A DNA stretch of 64,000 nt, taken from the NCBI GenBank assembly GCA_022497155.1, contig MU385714.1, positions 868,001-932,000 of the forward strand, read 5' to 3'. The DNA comes from Whalleya microplaca. Its lineage: Eukaryota; Ascomycota; Sordariomycetes; Xylariales; Xylariaceae. Below the pieces are notes generated by a model, which did no database searches, was not told the origin of the DNA, and saw only the letters and a program-made list of their open reading frames with translations. Shown piece after piece: positions 1 to 11,206 of this stretch. The position numbers and the translations under genes are program-made. The stretch's first letter is position 1, and the number at the start of each line of letters is the position of its first letter.

Positions 1-705
1 CTGTTTTCCGCCACGGCGTCGATGGCCGGCAACTGGCTGGAGCCTATGATAAACCGCAAGCAGAAGATGATGAAGGGACGGGTGAGGGTTGCTACCGGTG
101 GCTCCGTCAAAGGGACAACTGTGATGTGGGGAGAGTACGGACTGCGCATGACTGATCACCATCGGAGAATCAGCGCAAAGCAATTGAAGTGTGCCGAAGA
201 TACCATCAAAGCACGGTTACGTGGGCAGAAATATCGTCTGTACAAGAGAGTCTGCTGCAACCTCGGCGTGTTTGTCAGCGGTAACGAGGTTTGTCTGTGA
301 TGATCCTATATCGACCTCCCACATTGCTAAAATCCTACCTCAGATGCGTATGGGTAAAGGAAAAGGTTCATTCGACCATTGGGCCGCAAGGGTAGCTGTC
401 AACCAGATTATTATGGAGCTGAAGGGAATGGTCCACGAACAGGTCGTCCGTGATGCCTTTCGGTTGGCCGGGAATAAGCTCCCAGGTAAGCTCCATCCCT
501 CCACGTCCAACTTGCGCGATCCCTAACTGTATACCCAGGACAATGGGAGTTTGTGAAGCGAGGTGAACCGCCAATTGTGGGAATCACCAAGCTGGATGGC
601 ATCACACTGGAAGAACTGAAGAGGCCAAGACGTAAGGTTGTTGCGGAAACTATACAGCCAGCTCCCTCCTCAGAAACAACGTCGGAAGCCACTGCGAACC
701 CTTAG
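1..705 (+). CDS. MRPL16: Mitochondrial large-subunit ribosomal protein L16 (5' end outside window)
   Basis: This is the uL16 protein of the mitochondrial 54S subunit, which helps form the tRNA-binding side of the large subunit. Exons are 1-288, 344-485 and 539-705. The introns are 55 and 53 bp, both GT-AG, and the reading frame is continuous across all three exons to TAG at 703. Family motifs are visible: a GGSVKGT segment, the RRISAKQL stretch, and after intron 1 the MGKGKG(S) loop followed by a region ending NKLPG, then PPIVGITKL near the end. The open frame runs back to base 1 without a clear start, so the mitochondrial presequence and N-terminus lie outside the window. No other family fits this motif order. 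Confidence 0.9.
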
Positions 706-1657
706 ACTTAGGTAGTCACTATGGCTCGAGTGTATGTATGAGTAGGATGTATAGAAAATCCTGCCATTGTATCAAATCCATTGAGGAAATAATTAGGGGC
801 ATCTTTAACCTCTAGAGCTAGGATAAATTTAGCCCCTGAACTGATATATTTGTACCACTTGTTCATCCGAGCAAGGGCTGTTTACTGGGAAGGGGAATGA
901 GTCTCACTTCCAAGACAATGGTTTTGATGCCTTGGATCTTGCCGCTACCTCTATACGAGAGCTATATCATTTGGCTACACATGCTCTCTCGTGACGTTGA
1001 AAATGGTCTCAGCTATCAACTATGCGCCAATATCACAACGCCCTTTCGCCCTGCTCTACAAGTGTCTGTACCGCGGCCGCTACCTTGCTAAGAAATAATC
1101 AAAACAGCTTAACAAGGCGAAGTACTTGAAATCTCAAAATAAATTAGTCAAGATTTACTATAGCTATTCACAAAACACACCTGAGGTACAGCTCTGAACT
1201 ACCATTCTGTTATGTAATACTGGCATAGAAATCCCGTGAGTCTCGGTTAAACCAGCTAAGTAACAACTGAATTGCGGTACTTGTTCGTTCTCATCATATG
1301 TTTTTTATTCGTCTCGTCTATAACGGCTGCGCGGCTATCTACGGTATCAAGTTGCGCGATCAAGCATCAGCCACAGTGTGGCACTGAGCAGATGCCGAAG
1401 CTAGTCAGGGAACTTACCTGAAAAGGATCTAACCTCGGCAGACCCTCCTTCACCCGACCAATCCGTCAGCTCAGCTGCTTGTATGGATACATGGTAAATA
1501 GAGTTCATGCCTGTGAAAGAACAGCAACATAGCTTCTGGCGGCTCCCGTCGTCCAATCCCTGAACGTTTATATTATCCGGACTCATTCCCAGTCTTGTCC
1601 GCTTTATCTCTAGAGCTTCATTTTCTTCGTAACCTTCTTTAAGCCGTTTTCATCAGA
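706..1657. other. Intergenic: MRPL16 3' end and citrate synthase promoter
   Basis: No convincing coding frame is present. The last 80 bases before the citrate synthase ATG are pyrimidine-rich, as in many fungal 5' leaders. No RNA gene or repeat was recognised. Confidence 0.6.
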
Positions 1658-3163
1658 ATGGTAACTGTGTCGAAACAAGCGCCCCGTCAATCACTAACGG
1701 TGGTTGACAACCGGACCAATAAGGTGTATGAGCTTCCTATTCAACATAACTCCATCTTAGCAACAGATATCAAGAAGATCAAGGCCCAATCACAGAATGA
1801 CAGAAAGGAGGAAGAGACAGAGCAGGGTCTGAGGGTCTACGACCCGGCCTATATGAATACGGCGGTTATCCAGAGCAAGATTACCTACATCAACGGCCAG
1901 GATGGCATTTTAAGATATCGAGGCTATCCCATCGAGCAGTTGACGAAGAAGAGTAATTTTCTGGAATCCGCCTTCTTGCTCATCTATGGAGAGCTGCCAA
2001 CGAAGTCCCAGTATCTCAACTGGCAAAATGAGATTATGCATCATACCTTTATTCATAGTGACATCGAGGGCATGTTTAAGTCGTTCCGATATGACTCGCA
2101 CCCCATGTCCATGCTTGCTTCGTCGTTTGCTACGCTCGGTGCCTTCGCGCCAGAAGCGAACCCTTCTCTAAGGGGTCAGAAGCTCTACACCAATGCCGCC
2201 TCCGGGGACCTTGCATCACTCGAGATCCTCGACAAGCAGATCCTTCGCATCATCGGAAAGGCTCCCACCCTAGCAGCCGCCTCTTACCGGATGAGACAGG
2301 GGCGGCCGTTCAATCGGCCAGCTCAGGGCCTGTCATACACCGGCAATTTTCTGTATTTACTAGACAACTTGTCTGGCCACGAGTACCAGCCGCACCCTGT
2401 TCTTGAGAAGGCTCTCGACGTCTTGTTCATCATCCATGCTGACCACGAGGTCAACTGCTCAACCGCAACCGTTTTGCAGGTGGGAAGCTCGTTGGTCGAC
2501 CCTTACAGTGTTGTGTCAGCTGGCTGTGCAGCACTATACGGGCCTTCTCACGGCGGTGCCTCCGAGAGCGCGATTCGCATGCTGATCGAGATCGGGTCAC
2601 CCGAGAACGTCCCTGCATTCATGGAGAAGGTAGAGAAGCGGGAGCGCGTCCTCGTCGGCTTTGGCCACAGAGTCTACAAGAACATCGACCCGCGCTCCAC
2701 CGCAATTCGAGAACTGGCCGAGGAAGTGTTCAAGGTCACGGGCCGGAACAAGCTTCTGGATACTGCTTTGACACTTGCGGAGTACGCTAGAAAAAGCGAA
2801 TTCATGCGCAGCAGAAACCTGTACCCCAACGTCGATTTCTACTCCGGATTGATTTATCAAGCTATGGGCTTCCCGCTCGATTTCTACCCGGTGTTGTTCG
2901 CTGTGCCTAGGTGTGTTGGCTGGCTGGCCCATTGGAGACAGATGATGCTTAGCAAGTCCGGCGTCAAGATCTGGAGGCCGCGACAGTTGTACCTCGGTGA
3001 AGGAGAGAGGAACTACGTCGAGGCGGAGAATCGCAAGGAGAAGGCCAATGCGACTCCTTTCGACGCACCTGTCCATGTTGAACATGGTGGTGACAGTAAG
3101 AGGAATGAACTCGCTACGTATAAGGACGAGACGGGACACACGTGGGGTAAGGCTAAGCTATAA
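1658..3163 (+). CDS. Citrate synthase with a C-terminal peroxisomal (PTS1) signal
   Basis: The 501-residue, intronless protein condenses acetyl-CoA with oxaloacetate to citrate, or a close acyl-CoA variant of that reaction. The catalytic set is intact: His260 in HADHEVNCS, His298 in GPSHGGA and Asp393 in PNVDFYSG. The domain begins near residue 60 with RVYDPAYMNTA and YINGQDGILRYRGYPI, a layout resembling bacterial-type (type II) enzymes. The N-terminus has no obvious mitochondrial presequence. The last three residues are AKL, an accepted PTS1 tripeptide, so peroxisomal import is likely, which would fit the glyoxylate cycle. It could instead be a 2-methylcitrate synthase paralogue. The lack of a presequence argues against the mitochondrial enzyme. 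The first in-frame ATG after the CT-rich leader was taken as start. Confidence 0.92.
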   Translation: MVTVSKQAPRQSLTVVDNRTNKVYELPIQHNSILATDIKKIKAQSQNDRKEEETEQGLRVYDPAYMNTAVIQSKITYINGQDGILRYRGYPIEQLTKKSNFLESAFLLIYGELPTKSQYLNWQNEIMHHTFIHSDIEGMFKSFRYDSHPMSMLASSFATLGAFAPEANPSLRGQKLYTNAASGDLASLEILDKQILRIIGKAPTLAAASYRMRQGRPFNRPAQGLSYTGNFLYLLDNLSGHEYQPHPVLEKALDVLFIIHADHEVNCSTATVLQVGSSLVDPYSVVSAGCAALYGPSHGGASESAIRMLIEIGSPENVPAFMEKVEKRERVLVGFGHRVYKNIDPRSTAIRELAEEVFKVTGRNKLLDTALTLAEYARKSEFMRSRNLYPNVDFYSGLIYQAMGFPLDFYPVLFAVPRCVGWLAHWRQMMLSKSGVKIWRPRQLYLGEGERNYVEAENRKEKANATPFDAPVHVEHGGDSKRNELATYKDETGHTWGKAKL

Positions 3164-3621
3164 GGCGAAGGATATGTCGCTTGTAAACTGAACGCATATG
3201 TATTGGATAGGCGTTCAAGGGCTTGTTGTTTTGCATAGTAAGCCGCATTTCTTCAGGATAAGCATTGGTTACACTAGATATGTATGTTAGCTCTCCCTTG
3301 AAATTATTCTCCTCAAACTTTGATGTGTATCGCTTCGTGTCCCCCAGAGCTTGACTTAAACAAGCATGTCGCGGGATATAAGGCGCCATTGCTGTACAGC
3401 AATTACCGCGTCGTCTTTGCGACAAAGCATAATGAGCCAACTCTTACAGCAAAGTTGCTGCGATCTACATTTGCGTTTATCTACTATTTCAAATATGAAG
3501 TCAAGATCCTGCTTTTTTCTAGGAAAAGGTAACTCCTTTTCTCTTATTTATTAATTTTACTGTTTTTCAATCAAACTGTCTGGATTAGACAACAGTCTAG
3601 TATATCTTGTTGTATAGCAGT
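3164..3621. other. Intergenic between convergent genes
   Basis: This 458 bp stretch holds the 3' ends of the citrate synthase and the Tpt1-like gene. It is A/T-rich towards 3500-3620 and no further feature is seen. Confidence 0.5.
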
Positions 3622-4694
3622 TTAATTCTCATCGGCGGCTTCTTCGACGTCGTCGACGCTGTCAGATTCGCTGTCAACGCGGCCTTCCTGCTTCAGGGAT
3701 CTCTTCCCTTTCTTTCCCTTGCCCTTCGCGCCCTTACCTCTCAGACCCTCGGGCACTTCCTTGCGCACCTCACCGTCCTCGAACAGCACCCCCAGATCCG
3801 GGCGTCGGGCCACAACCTTCTTCCACAGATTCTTGGGCACCTCATCACCCAGCGTCACGATCCTGCCCGAGGTCGTGTACTGCCAGGCCAGCTCCGGAGC
3901 CTGCTCCATTGCTGTCTTGAGGTGTATCCAGATGCTCACATCGGCATTGGTCGCGCGACTGTGCCGTACTTCGGCGCCGTCTGTCGTGCCCACCGTCACC
4001 GGCTGGAAGGACAGATGCGAGGCGCCGTCGGGGCGCTCAATGCCGCCGGAGGCGAGCACCAGAGGGTATGTCTGGTACGACGTCTCGTAGACCACATATT
4101 CCGGCAGGTTCTCCGAGTCGGCCTTGAGCGGCTCGCCCTCCAGCACGGGCGCGGCTTGCGGCAGGCTGTCCCGCTTCGAGTCCCGGCGTACACGCCACGA
4201 TTCCGCGGCTTCGGCGTCCGAGCCCGGCTCTTGGCGCAGCGTGAACCGCGCCTTGGAGGAGGTGGCCGCGTGGCGGATGTGTGCGAGTGTTATGCCGAGG
4301 TCCTTCATTTTGGCGTGTTCGAGCTATAGTATTGTAAGTTAGTCTGTTTCGGAATTATTTATAGGTGATACCTAGTAAATCAAGAAAGGTAACCCACCAG
4401 CTGAGCAACCGAGACCCACCCCTCGGCATCGGAAACGATGTCGTTTTCCTCGACATCGGACTCGACCTCGCTCTCCGGTACACAACGCTTGAGTACGAAA
4501 GTCACCGCCTTGGCGACGGTGGCGTCCGTGTCCTCCACTACCTTATATCCCCTTCCACCGGCACTCTTGCCATTAACGCTGGCGCCTCTGGACCGGCCAT
4601 GGCGCGGAGCTTGTTGCGAGAGAGCACTAGGCGGGAGTACGCCTCCGTTCTGGTTGATGACGGACAGGGGGATGAGAACGGAAGCGGAGGCCAT
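3622..4694 (-). CDS. Divergent Tpt1/KptA-like (tRNA 2'-phosphotransferase family) protein
   Basis: Exons are 4694-4398 and 4323-3622, with one 74 bp intron (donor GTGGGT, acceptor TATAG). The product is 332 residues. The N-terminal half follows the Tpt1 plan: VAKAVTFVLKRC where the family has an SKxLSxxLRH helix, then DAEGWVSVAQLLEH matching the DG(W/Y)VxVxxLL winged-helix segment, then ARFTLR. The C-terminal half has YVVYETSYQTYPLVLASGG, where true enzymes have a VHGT motif. Tpt1 removes the splice-junction 2'-phosphate from tRNA using an Arg-His-Arg-Arg set. Here LRH reads LKR, HGT reads YET, and no RANQGHS motif is seen, so catalysis is doubtful. The tail is Lys/Gly-rich then acidic. The fold assignment is fairly firm and the function is open. 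Confidence 0.75.
4324..4397 (-). other. Intron of the Tpt1-like gene
   Basis: The intron joins codon CTG (phase 0) to CTC, restoring the VAQL-LEHAK reading that matches the family. Without it, the upstream frame stops after seven further codons. Confidence 0.8.
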
Positions 4695-5823
4695 TGTGAT
4701 ATGTGTATCGGAGTATAGATCAATATACAGAATACACCGGGTATACTAGAGTTGAATATAAAGATGTGGGTATGGTTCGAGAGTCGTCAGTTAAGTCGAT
4801 AGCTAAAAGGCCAGGAGAAGCCATCTCGAGCTGAGACCCTCGACGACTTATACGGCCTACCTCCTCGCCCCCCCCTGGCCGAACACGGAAACAAGTCACT
4901 CTGCATACTCCGCACGTCGGGAAGCGGTCAAGAGAGGGACACTTAGCCAAGCAGCGCGCTGGCATGTTGCTCTAAATGGAAAGAAGCTCTCCTGACCTGT
5001 CAAACTTGTGGGGCTCCCGGCGGCCCACCCGGGCGGCGTCTTGCGTGACTATCCCTGCCGCCCTGGCCGCGTAGCTCGGTCTGTTTTATGCAGGATCAGC
5101 CGATCACCAGCTCTATCCAGGCTTCATGATGCATTTCGCTTTCTGGCCTTGCATTCTAACCAGCAGCGCTAAGCATGTAAGTTACCACCTCGTTAAGCGC
5201 GCGTGTTACTAACGAATGAGTCTAGGTCGTTTTACCCAATGGCTTTGTCTAGTTGTCTGGTGGTGAGGCAGAGCCGGCTAGCCAGCATGCAGGCAGGCAG
5301 GCTCTCTCACCTCGGAGCATGGAAGGCGGTCTGGCTGCAAACGCCACATCCCCTCCTCGTTTTCCGTCGTTGTCAGGGTCCTTGATTGTGTTTCTAGAAC
5401 ACGGCTCCCAACGAAACTCGTGCCATGCATTGGTACCTCACGATGGGTCCCGGTATTATTCTTCCAGCTTCCCCAAGAAGTGGATATGTCTCAGGATATC
5501 CGAACCTGTCACAAGGGGGGTTGGTTACACCACATGGGAGCAGAAGCTCGTGAAGAGCCGGGCATATACTCGCGAGGCGACTTGACGTACCCGACATCTT
5601 CTACGGAACCACGATTGAGGGTGGACCCAGATGATCAGTCACGGGATCTCATTGATGATGAACTCGCTTGTCGATATCCAGCTTGCGGGGTCTCGTCCGT
5701 TCACACGATGGAGATCCAGCTGCAAGTAATTATGCCCCCGGTATGGGCTGACCACGCGCGTGCATGCGTCTGATACCTCAAGCATTTTAGCACGATCCCC
5801 CCCATACATACCATCGGGCAGAT

Positions 5824-5841
5824 CTACATACATGTATGTAG
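5824..5841. repeat. Perfect 18 bp palindrome
   Basis: CTACATACATGTATGTAG is identical to its own reverse complement. The same TACATAC/GTATGTA vocabulary recurs in other intergenic parts of the window. Confidence 0.85.
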
Positions 5842-8340
5842 TCCCCTGTTTCTCCTAACCCCTTACTTACCGGGGGACGATTCGCGCCACGACCCGAAAA
5901 TAGACGCGTGCAGACCAAACTGGAAGACTGCCGGTGGGACTATAATAGTCCCTTATAGAAATCGGTATGGAACTGTGGCGGCTACCGAGGCAGCTCTGGA
6001 GTGAGTGGTGGCACAACGTCGTCAGTCGTCTGAACTGTTTGCCAGCGTTTTGCTTGACTTGCCACTCACTGTGAACCTTCCAGTAGGAATACCATTGTTA
6101 GTAATAACTACGGCCAAGCTATCGTGCTTTATAGCATGATCGACACTTGTGCTCAACGTAGCTGACTTATACTTCATATCAACATTGCGTTGGGCAAGCA
6201 AGTTGGCCCTGGTATGTATGATGGCACGGCTTCCATGGTTTCCTAATATGCAACAAACAAGTAAACTTCAAATGAAAAAGAGACTTCTGCTAGAGTTTAC
6301 TCACAACCGTAGCTTATATACTTACCCGTTGCTTGCACTATTCAACTCGGATTATTGTGAAGTAAGCATATTGACTGATAAAGCCGAGTTACTTACTAAG
6401 AACTCCATTTTGCTTCTTTATGTGCCCGCAAGATGCCTGTGGATATTGTTATTATGTGAAAGATGGAATATTGATCTTCCCGATCTCATAGCAAAGAACA
6501 AACTCAGAGTATAAACTTTAACAGTGGCTGTTGACTGATATAGGAAGAAAAAAAAATGTATACTGCGTTGCTTGAAGCTGCCTTGATGGACTGGTCTCCA
6601 TCTTCGGTAATAGTGTGGATACCTGTCTAACAGCTTTTGATCTCTACCTCGAAGTAGATATGCTTCCAGCGAGTCGCTAGCGGCATGCTAGTATCAGGGA
6701 AGTATCACCAGCCAATATAGCTAGATGATTAACATTTCCCTGTGACTAGATTCATTATTTTGCTGCTCTGCTTTCGAGAACGATTGTGTCGGTGGCTCCA
6801 GTAGAGGGATAGGATGACAAAAAGATTCGTCTTTATATTGAAAATCAAATTCCTGGGAAAAGATATTGTCAAACATGTTCTTAATAATTCATAGGTTTCA
6901 TACTTAAAAGTTCCCTTTCACTTATATTTTATATACGGTCCCCATTCTCTAGGGCTTCTATAACTGGAAATGCCCATTCAAAAGCCTACCGTGCCGTATC
7001 ATGAGACGATGAGTGGTATCCGGTAGCCTTAGAATTCGGGCATCGAGTTGGGAGTGTTCCTAAGATGATGGCATTATATGTAGTAATTTATAAGACTGCT
7101 CCATTCAATAGAACATCTGGAAATTGGACTGCGAACAACTAACACTTGACTAATCTCATCGATGACGGTGCCTTACCTTCGCCTACGAGAGAGCTGTTGG
7201 GCTCAACATCATTTACTGGATACTACCGGTTTAGACATTGCCAAATACATACTTTCCAGGTCTTGACTTTTGACATAGTTATTTCCATCAGCTGTGTGTT
7301 TTCTAATTTTGTTAGAGGTGTTGACTAAGGTCAACTGCTTAAGGATCCACAAGGATATTGAGAGGTACGCGAGACATCTAGCTGATAAAGAGGAACGAGT
7401 CATCTATTCCACCAGCGGGAAGACATGATATTTGGATGTCTTGAGACAATAAACCTCTATTAATACGCTAGTCTTAACAGAACGTGGTGCTTTATTAGCG
7501 TAATCGTGGAAAATTATCCGATATGCTGCCTCAGGATCAAATATGTAGTTGTTGTAGACTTGATTAAAGACATAATCGAGAAGTTCGAGAACGGTATATG
7601 GAACTGTTTAGAAGGTGTAATGACTCATTTAGATGCATAGAGGTCTTGGTGGGGGTGAACTAGACTATAATTAGTCGTCCAGTATCATATTGATGATGTT
7701 GGACATTGTCGTAAACGAGTGACTTAGATATGTATTGAGACGGATCATAGCTACTGACTTCAATATTAGTTCGTCGTGACATGGTTCGTACTGCGTAGTA
7801 TTTTCTGTATGGGACATCTGGAGGCAACCAACATGGGAATCCATTTGATGGGCTTCAGCCACATTGATTCGTCAACAAGTCTCGATTGAAATTGGTGACT
7901 GTGATCAAGTACTTGCCAGGAGGATCTCTCTGAGAGGGTGAATGTGCCACACTGCCAGATAATACACGATACATATACAATGTTTTTTTTTTGTTGATTT
8001 TAAGTTTTTAAATCTTTACATTTTAGATTAAAATATCTAACTTATGTGCCGGACTCTACTCCGAAGATTGTCGAAAACTAATGATGGTGGTTGCACTTGT
8101 GGCTGCAAGAAACTGGATAATACAGGTTGCAGGTGGTCATCTAGAATATACGGTACATGTACTGCGTATACGAATCAGTGTGGGTCCCCGCCACCAACGC
8201 AGCGCAGCTAAAGTAGACAGGCCAGACAGGCCTGACAGGTGAATTTACTGATCGACGGTCCCTGCTGCGGCCTTCTCATTAGGTCATCATCTTCTGATAG
8301 CCCTCTGTCTCTCATGTTTTCCCAAATTTGACTAGGTCAG

Positions 8341-8403
8341 GTAAGTCATACCGCCTTCGACACCTCCTTCTTGTATTTATCCGACTGACGTGCTCTTGAT
8401 TAG
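8341..8403 (+). other. Candidate 5'UTR intron of the WW-domain gene
   Basis: A strong donor (GTAAGTCAT) follows GGTCAG, a CTGAC branch-like site lies near 8384, and the acceptor is TGATTAG, giving 63 bp. It ends 104 bp before the ATG. Transcript data would decide. Confidence 0.5.
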
Positions 8404-8507
8404 AAATACTAACTTGTTTCCTCTTCTTACTTCCCCCCCGCGCGTCGATTGCCTTCCCATCTTCCTAGGCATATAGAAGATCGCGATAAGACCCCTCCTC
8501 GGTCGCC

Positions 8508-10088
8508 ATGGCAGGCCCCGCGTCTCCTAACGAGGGTCCGACCTACGAGCCACCACAATTGCCACCTGGGTGGTGCAGTCAGTGGGATGGCATGTCAAAG
8601 AAGTATTACTATGTGCAGCTGTCGACTGGCGTTTCTCAGTGGGAGACCCCGACGCAACCCGCGCCGGGAGGCACGCCGGCTCAAGCTGCCGAGCATCCGT
8701 TTGGAGTTCCTGGACAGCAAGAACTGATCACGCACCCCGATGGCACGCAGACCGTGAGGCACCCTGATGGTCGCATGGAACCCGTGATGCCGCCTGAGGG
8801 GAGCAGAGGGCTTGACGGACCGTCTGGCGATCGAGGAATTGGCGTAAGTCTCCAGAGCCTCTCTCCTATATACAGGCTTTGAAAAATTCCTGGGCAAAAA
8901 TTGCTGATGCGGTTCTATATCGCAGAGCTTCGCGGCCAATTCCCTACTCAGCCAGTTTTCCGGCAGCCACGGAAAGCCGCAAAGCGGCAGTAGTCACAGT
9001 TCGGGTGGCTTTGGAGGTATTGCTGGTCAATTGGCCGGCGCACTTGGAGGAAGTCATGGCAGCAGCAGTAACAGTAATAGCCACGGCAGCTCGTCTGGAG
9101 GCGGCGTTCCTGGTAAACTTGTTGGCCAGCTGGCTTCGAATCTGTTCTCCTCGGGCAGCAAACCCCAGCAGTCTCAAAATTACTCTAGTGGACAGTCCCA
9201 TACACAACCCCAGCATTCTAGCGGCTTGGGTGGTTCTGTGATGGGAGGTGTCTCGAATTTCTTCGGGGGGCATCATGGAAACCAACCAGTACGTCGTTGG
9301 ACTTTGGGAATCGGACCCACACAATTGCTAACATAACTAACTTGAAGGGCCAGAATTATGGCTACTCAAACGCCGGCCAATCAGGCGGATATAGTGGCCA
9401 AGCTCCTCCAACTTCTTACCAACCACCAAGTGCCTCGACGCCATCGTATAGCTCCCCTTCTCCGAATCAACACACCACGCCTTCATACACCTCTCCACAG
9501 GGCCAACACGGCACACAGCAGTATCCACCTCCGCCCGGTCAACAGAGTACACCTTCATATAACCCTGCGGGTCAGCAGGTGCCACAATATCCACCTCCAC
9601 CTGGGCAACAGAGTACGCCTTCGTACGCTCCACCGCCTGGCCAGACAGGAGCACATCAAGGTTCATCTTACAACAGCACGCCTCCTGGTCAGCATCACCA
9701 GGCATACGGCACTGGCCCACCGCCGGGACAACAGACGGCCTACGGGCACGGCGGAGCGCCCCAAGCACACGGTTACTGTACGTCTTCTCAGGATCGGTTG
9801 ATATCTATCATATTTTAAGCCAAATAACCTTTACTAACACACTATGTAGCGAGTCAGCCTCAGTATAGCTCCTCGTCGCCAAACCAGCCGCAATACGGCA
9901 GCCATCAGCAATATGCGCCGCCGGCCTCTACATATGGCAATCAAACCTATGGCAACATGCCGCCACCGGCGTCATCAGGATCACATGGCTATTCAGGACA
10001 GCCTTCTTATGCCAGTTCTGGGCCGCCTGTCCCTACGGCGACACACCCTCATCACACACAGTCCGGAGGATATCCTGGGAACTGGTAG
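8508..10088 (+). CDS. WW-domain protein with a Gly/Ser-rich middle and Pro/Gln/Tyr-rich tail
   Basis: Exons are 8508-8843, 8926-9288, 9348-9777 and 9850-10088 (455 residues). The start has a good context (GCCATGG). A WW domain covers residues 18-48: LPPGW with the first Trp at 22, the aromatic run KKYYYV, and the second conserved Trp at 45 in SQWETP. WW domains bind proline-rich ligands. A short stretch with HPDGT and HPDGR follows, then a Gly/Ser/His-rich linker carrying a GxxGxxGGxxAG-type segment, and finally tandem PPPGQQSTPSY-like units. The low-complexity tail itself contains PPxY-like and PPPG motifs and could self-associate. Similar WW proteins are conserved in filamentous fungi without an assigned function. 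It may act as an adaptor, but nothing in the sequence points to a pathway. Confidence 0.88.
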
Positions 10089-10430
10089 GGTGGCATGACC
10101 GCGGGTACTCGTAGATGACGGGGGGATTTCAGGCATATAATAGATCGCGGAGTTTCATTTTCCTTCTTGTCGAAGCATTTTCACACATCATATCCATTTT
10201 CGTTGCAGAAAATCGACGCAAGCAGGCATCGAGTTGCTGTGGTTTTAAAGCATAGGTTGATTTATGAATAAGATGAACGGCATCAATACCACGCCTGCTG
10301 GAGGCCGTGTTGGGATGTTTTGATGTATGCCGTCACGAGTTATGATCAATAGGGGGTCCGCTGGCGCTCTCGTTTGGATCTAGAAGGCAAAATATAGCAA
10401 GTAGTGGCCGCAGAGCCACTGTGCCTTGCC
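10089..10430. other. Intergenic between convergent genes
   Basis: This 342 bp region is shared 3' flank. No feature is recognised beyond likely 3' UTRs. Confidence 0.5.
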
Positions 10431-11206
10431 TTACCGCATCTTCTTCTCTGAATCTTGTTCTACTGCAACCTGACGAACCCATGTTGAAATCTGCCGTGCT
10501 AGAAACCAAGATGTGATAGCTACCACAATAATGTAGCCTACAGTTGGCACTAATGAACGGGGCAGGACATTAAGAACAAAGGGGTCGAGGATGATGTCTA
10601 CATATACTGGCGGGACGTCTACCATTAACGACTTGTTCATCGTGTAGTAGTCCGCCGCTGCCAGAATCCGGAGGAAGAGTACTGATGCTTCTCTCCCGGA
10701 TTTCGAATCCCTATTGCCACTGGCTAACCTAGCTCTAGACTCATGATAATCTTCTACACTCTGCCGAGACCATGAGTACTCTGAGAGCTCCGATATCAGC
10801 TCTGGGCTCTCGAACACAGTCTGCAGCTCGTAAGTGTCGAGTCTGAACGCAGTTGGTTGCTGAGGACGAGTAAGTCTCAAGTCGTTTATATTGAACATCA
10901 ATAGCACTGAGTTATACTTACAGTCGCTGCCCAGCATACCCTCACTTCATAACGCTGGCCTTCACTGAGCTCATCGAGAATAAGCCAGGTAGGTTTACCT
11001 TGGGGCAACGAGCTGTTCGGAAATTGAGCTTCCAGATGTGTTCGTATGGACCAGTTGTCAGGCGTGAGGGTAGCGACGTGTAAGTCCTCCAAGGTCGGAC
11101 GTGTGGAAGGGATATTGGCCGTTGGCGGTCCTAGGAAGATGGCCTTCTCGGTGTCTGCGTAGGCGCCCGAGATTAGCAGGGCTGCAATCGTAAGTGGAAT
11201 TAGCAT
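10431..11206 (-). CDS. ER type I membrane protein resembling Pga1 (GPI-mannosyltransferase II subunit)
   Basis: Exons are 11206-10922 and 10859-10431 (237 residues), with one 62 bp intron. Residues 1-17 (MLIPLTIAALLISGAYA) form a signal peptide. A luminal domain follows with NTEKAIFLGP-like and RYEVRVCWAATQPT segments, the latter interrupted by the intron, and three N-glycosylation sequons (NWS, NSS, NKS). A hydrophobic segment near residues 200-222 (VGYIIVVAITSWFLA) is followed by a short charged tail ending EKKMR, giving type I topology. The layout and motif order fit Pga1, which partners the GPI18 mannosyltransferase adding the second mannose to GPI anchors. The family name rests on recognition of the motif pattern and is moderately certain. 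The membrane topology is clear. Confidence 0.72.

Larger units (their letters stand above)
4695..8507. other. Gene-poor region (about 3.8 kb)
   Basis: Frames longer than 100 codons occur (5253-5585, 5420-5773, 6149-6514) but none has a recognisable motif, plausible splicing or a sensible composition. The part from about 6100 to 8100 is visibly A/T-rich. The last 170 bp are the promoter and 5' leader of the WW-domain gene. Confidence 0.5.

Noticed and set aside
2597..3139. 180-codon open frame antisense to the citrate synthase
   Set aside because: It is a shadow of a well-supported gene; no motif, no splice or promoter support.
3607..4329. 240-codon plus-strand frame over the Tpt1-like gene
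   Set aside because: It is the complement of the conserved minus-strand exon, and its Arg/Leu/His-rich composition is typical of antisense shadows.
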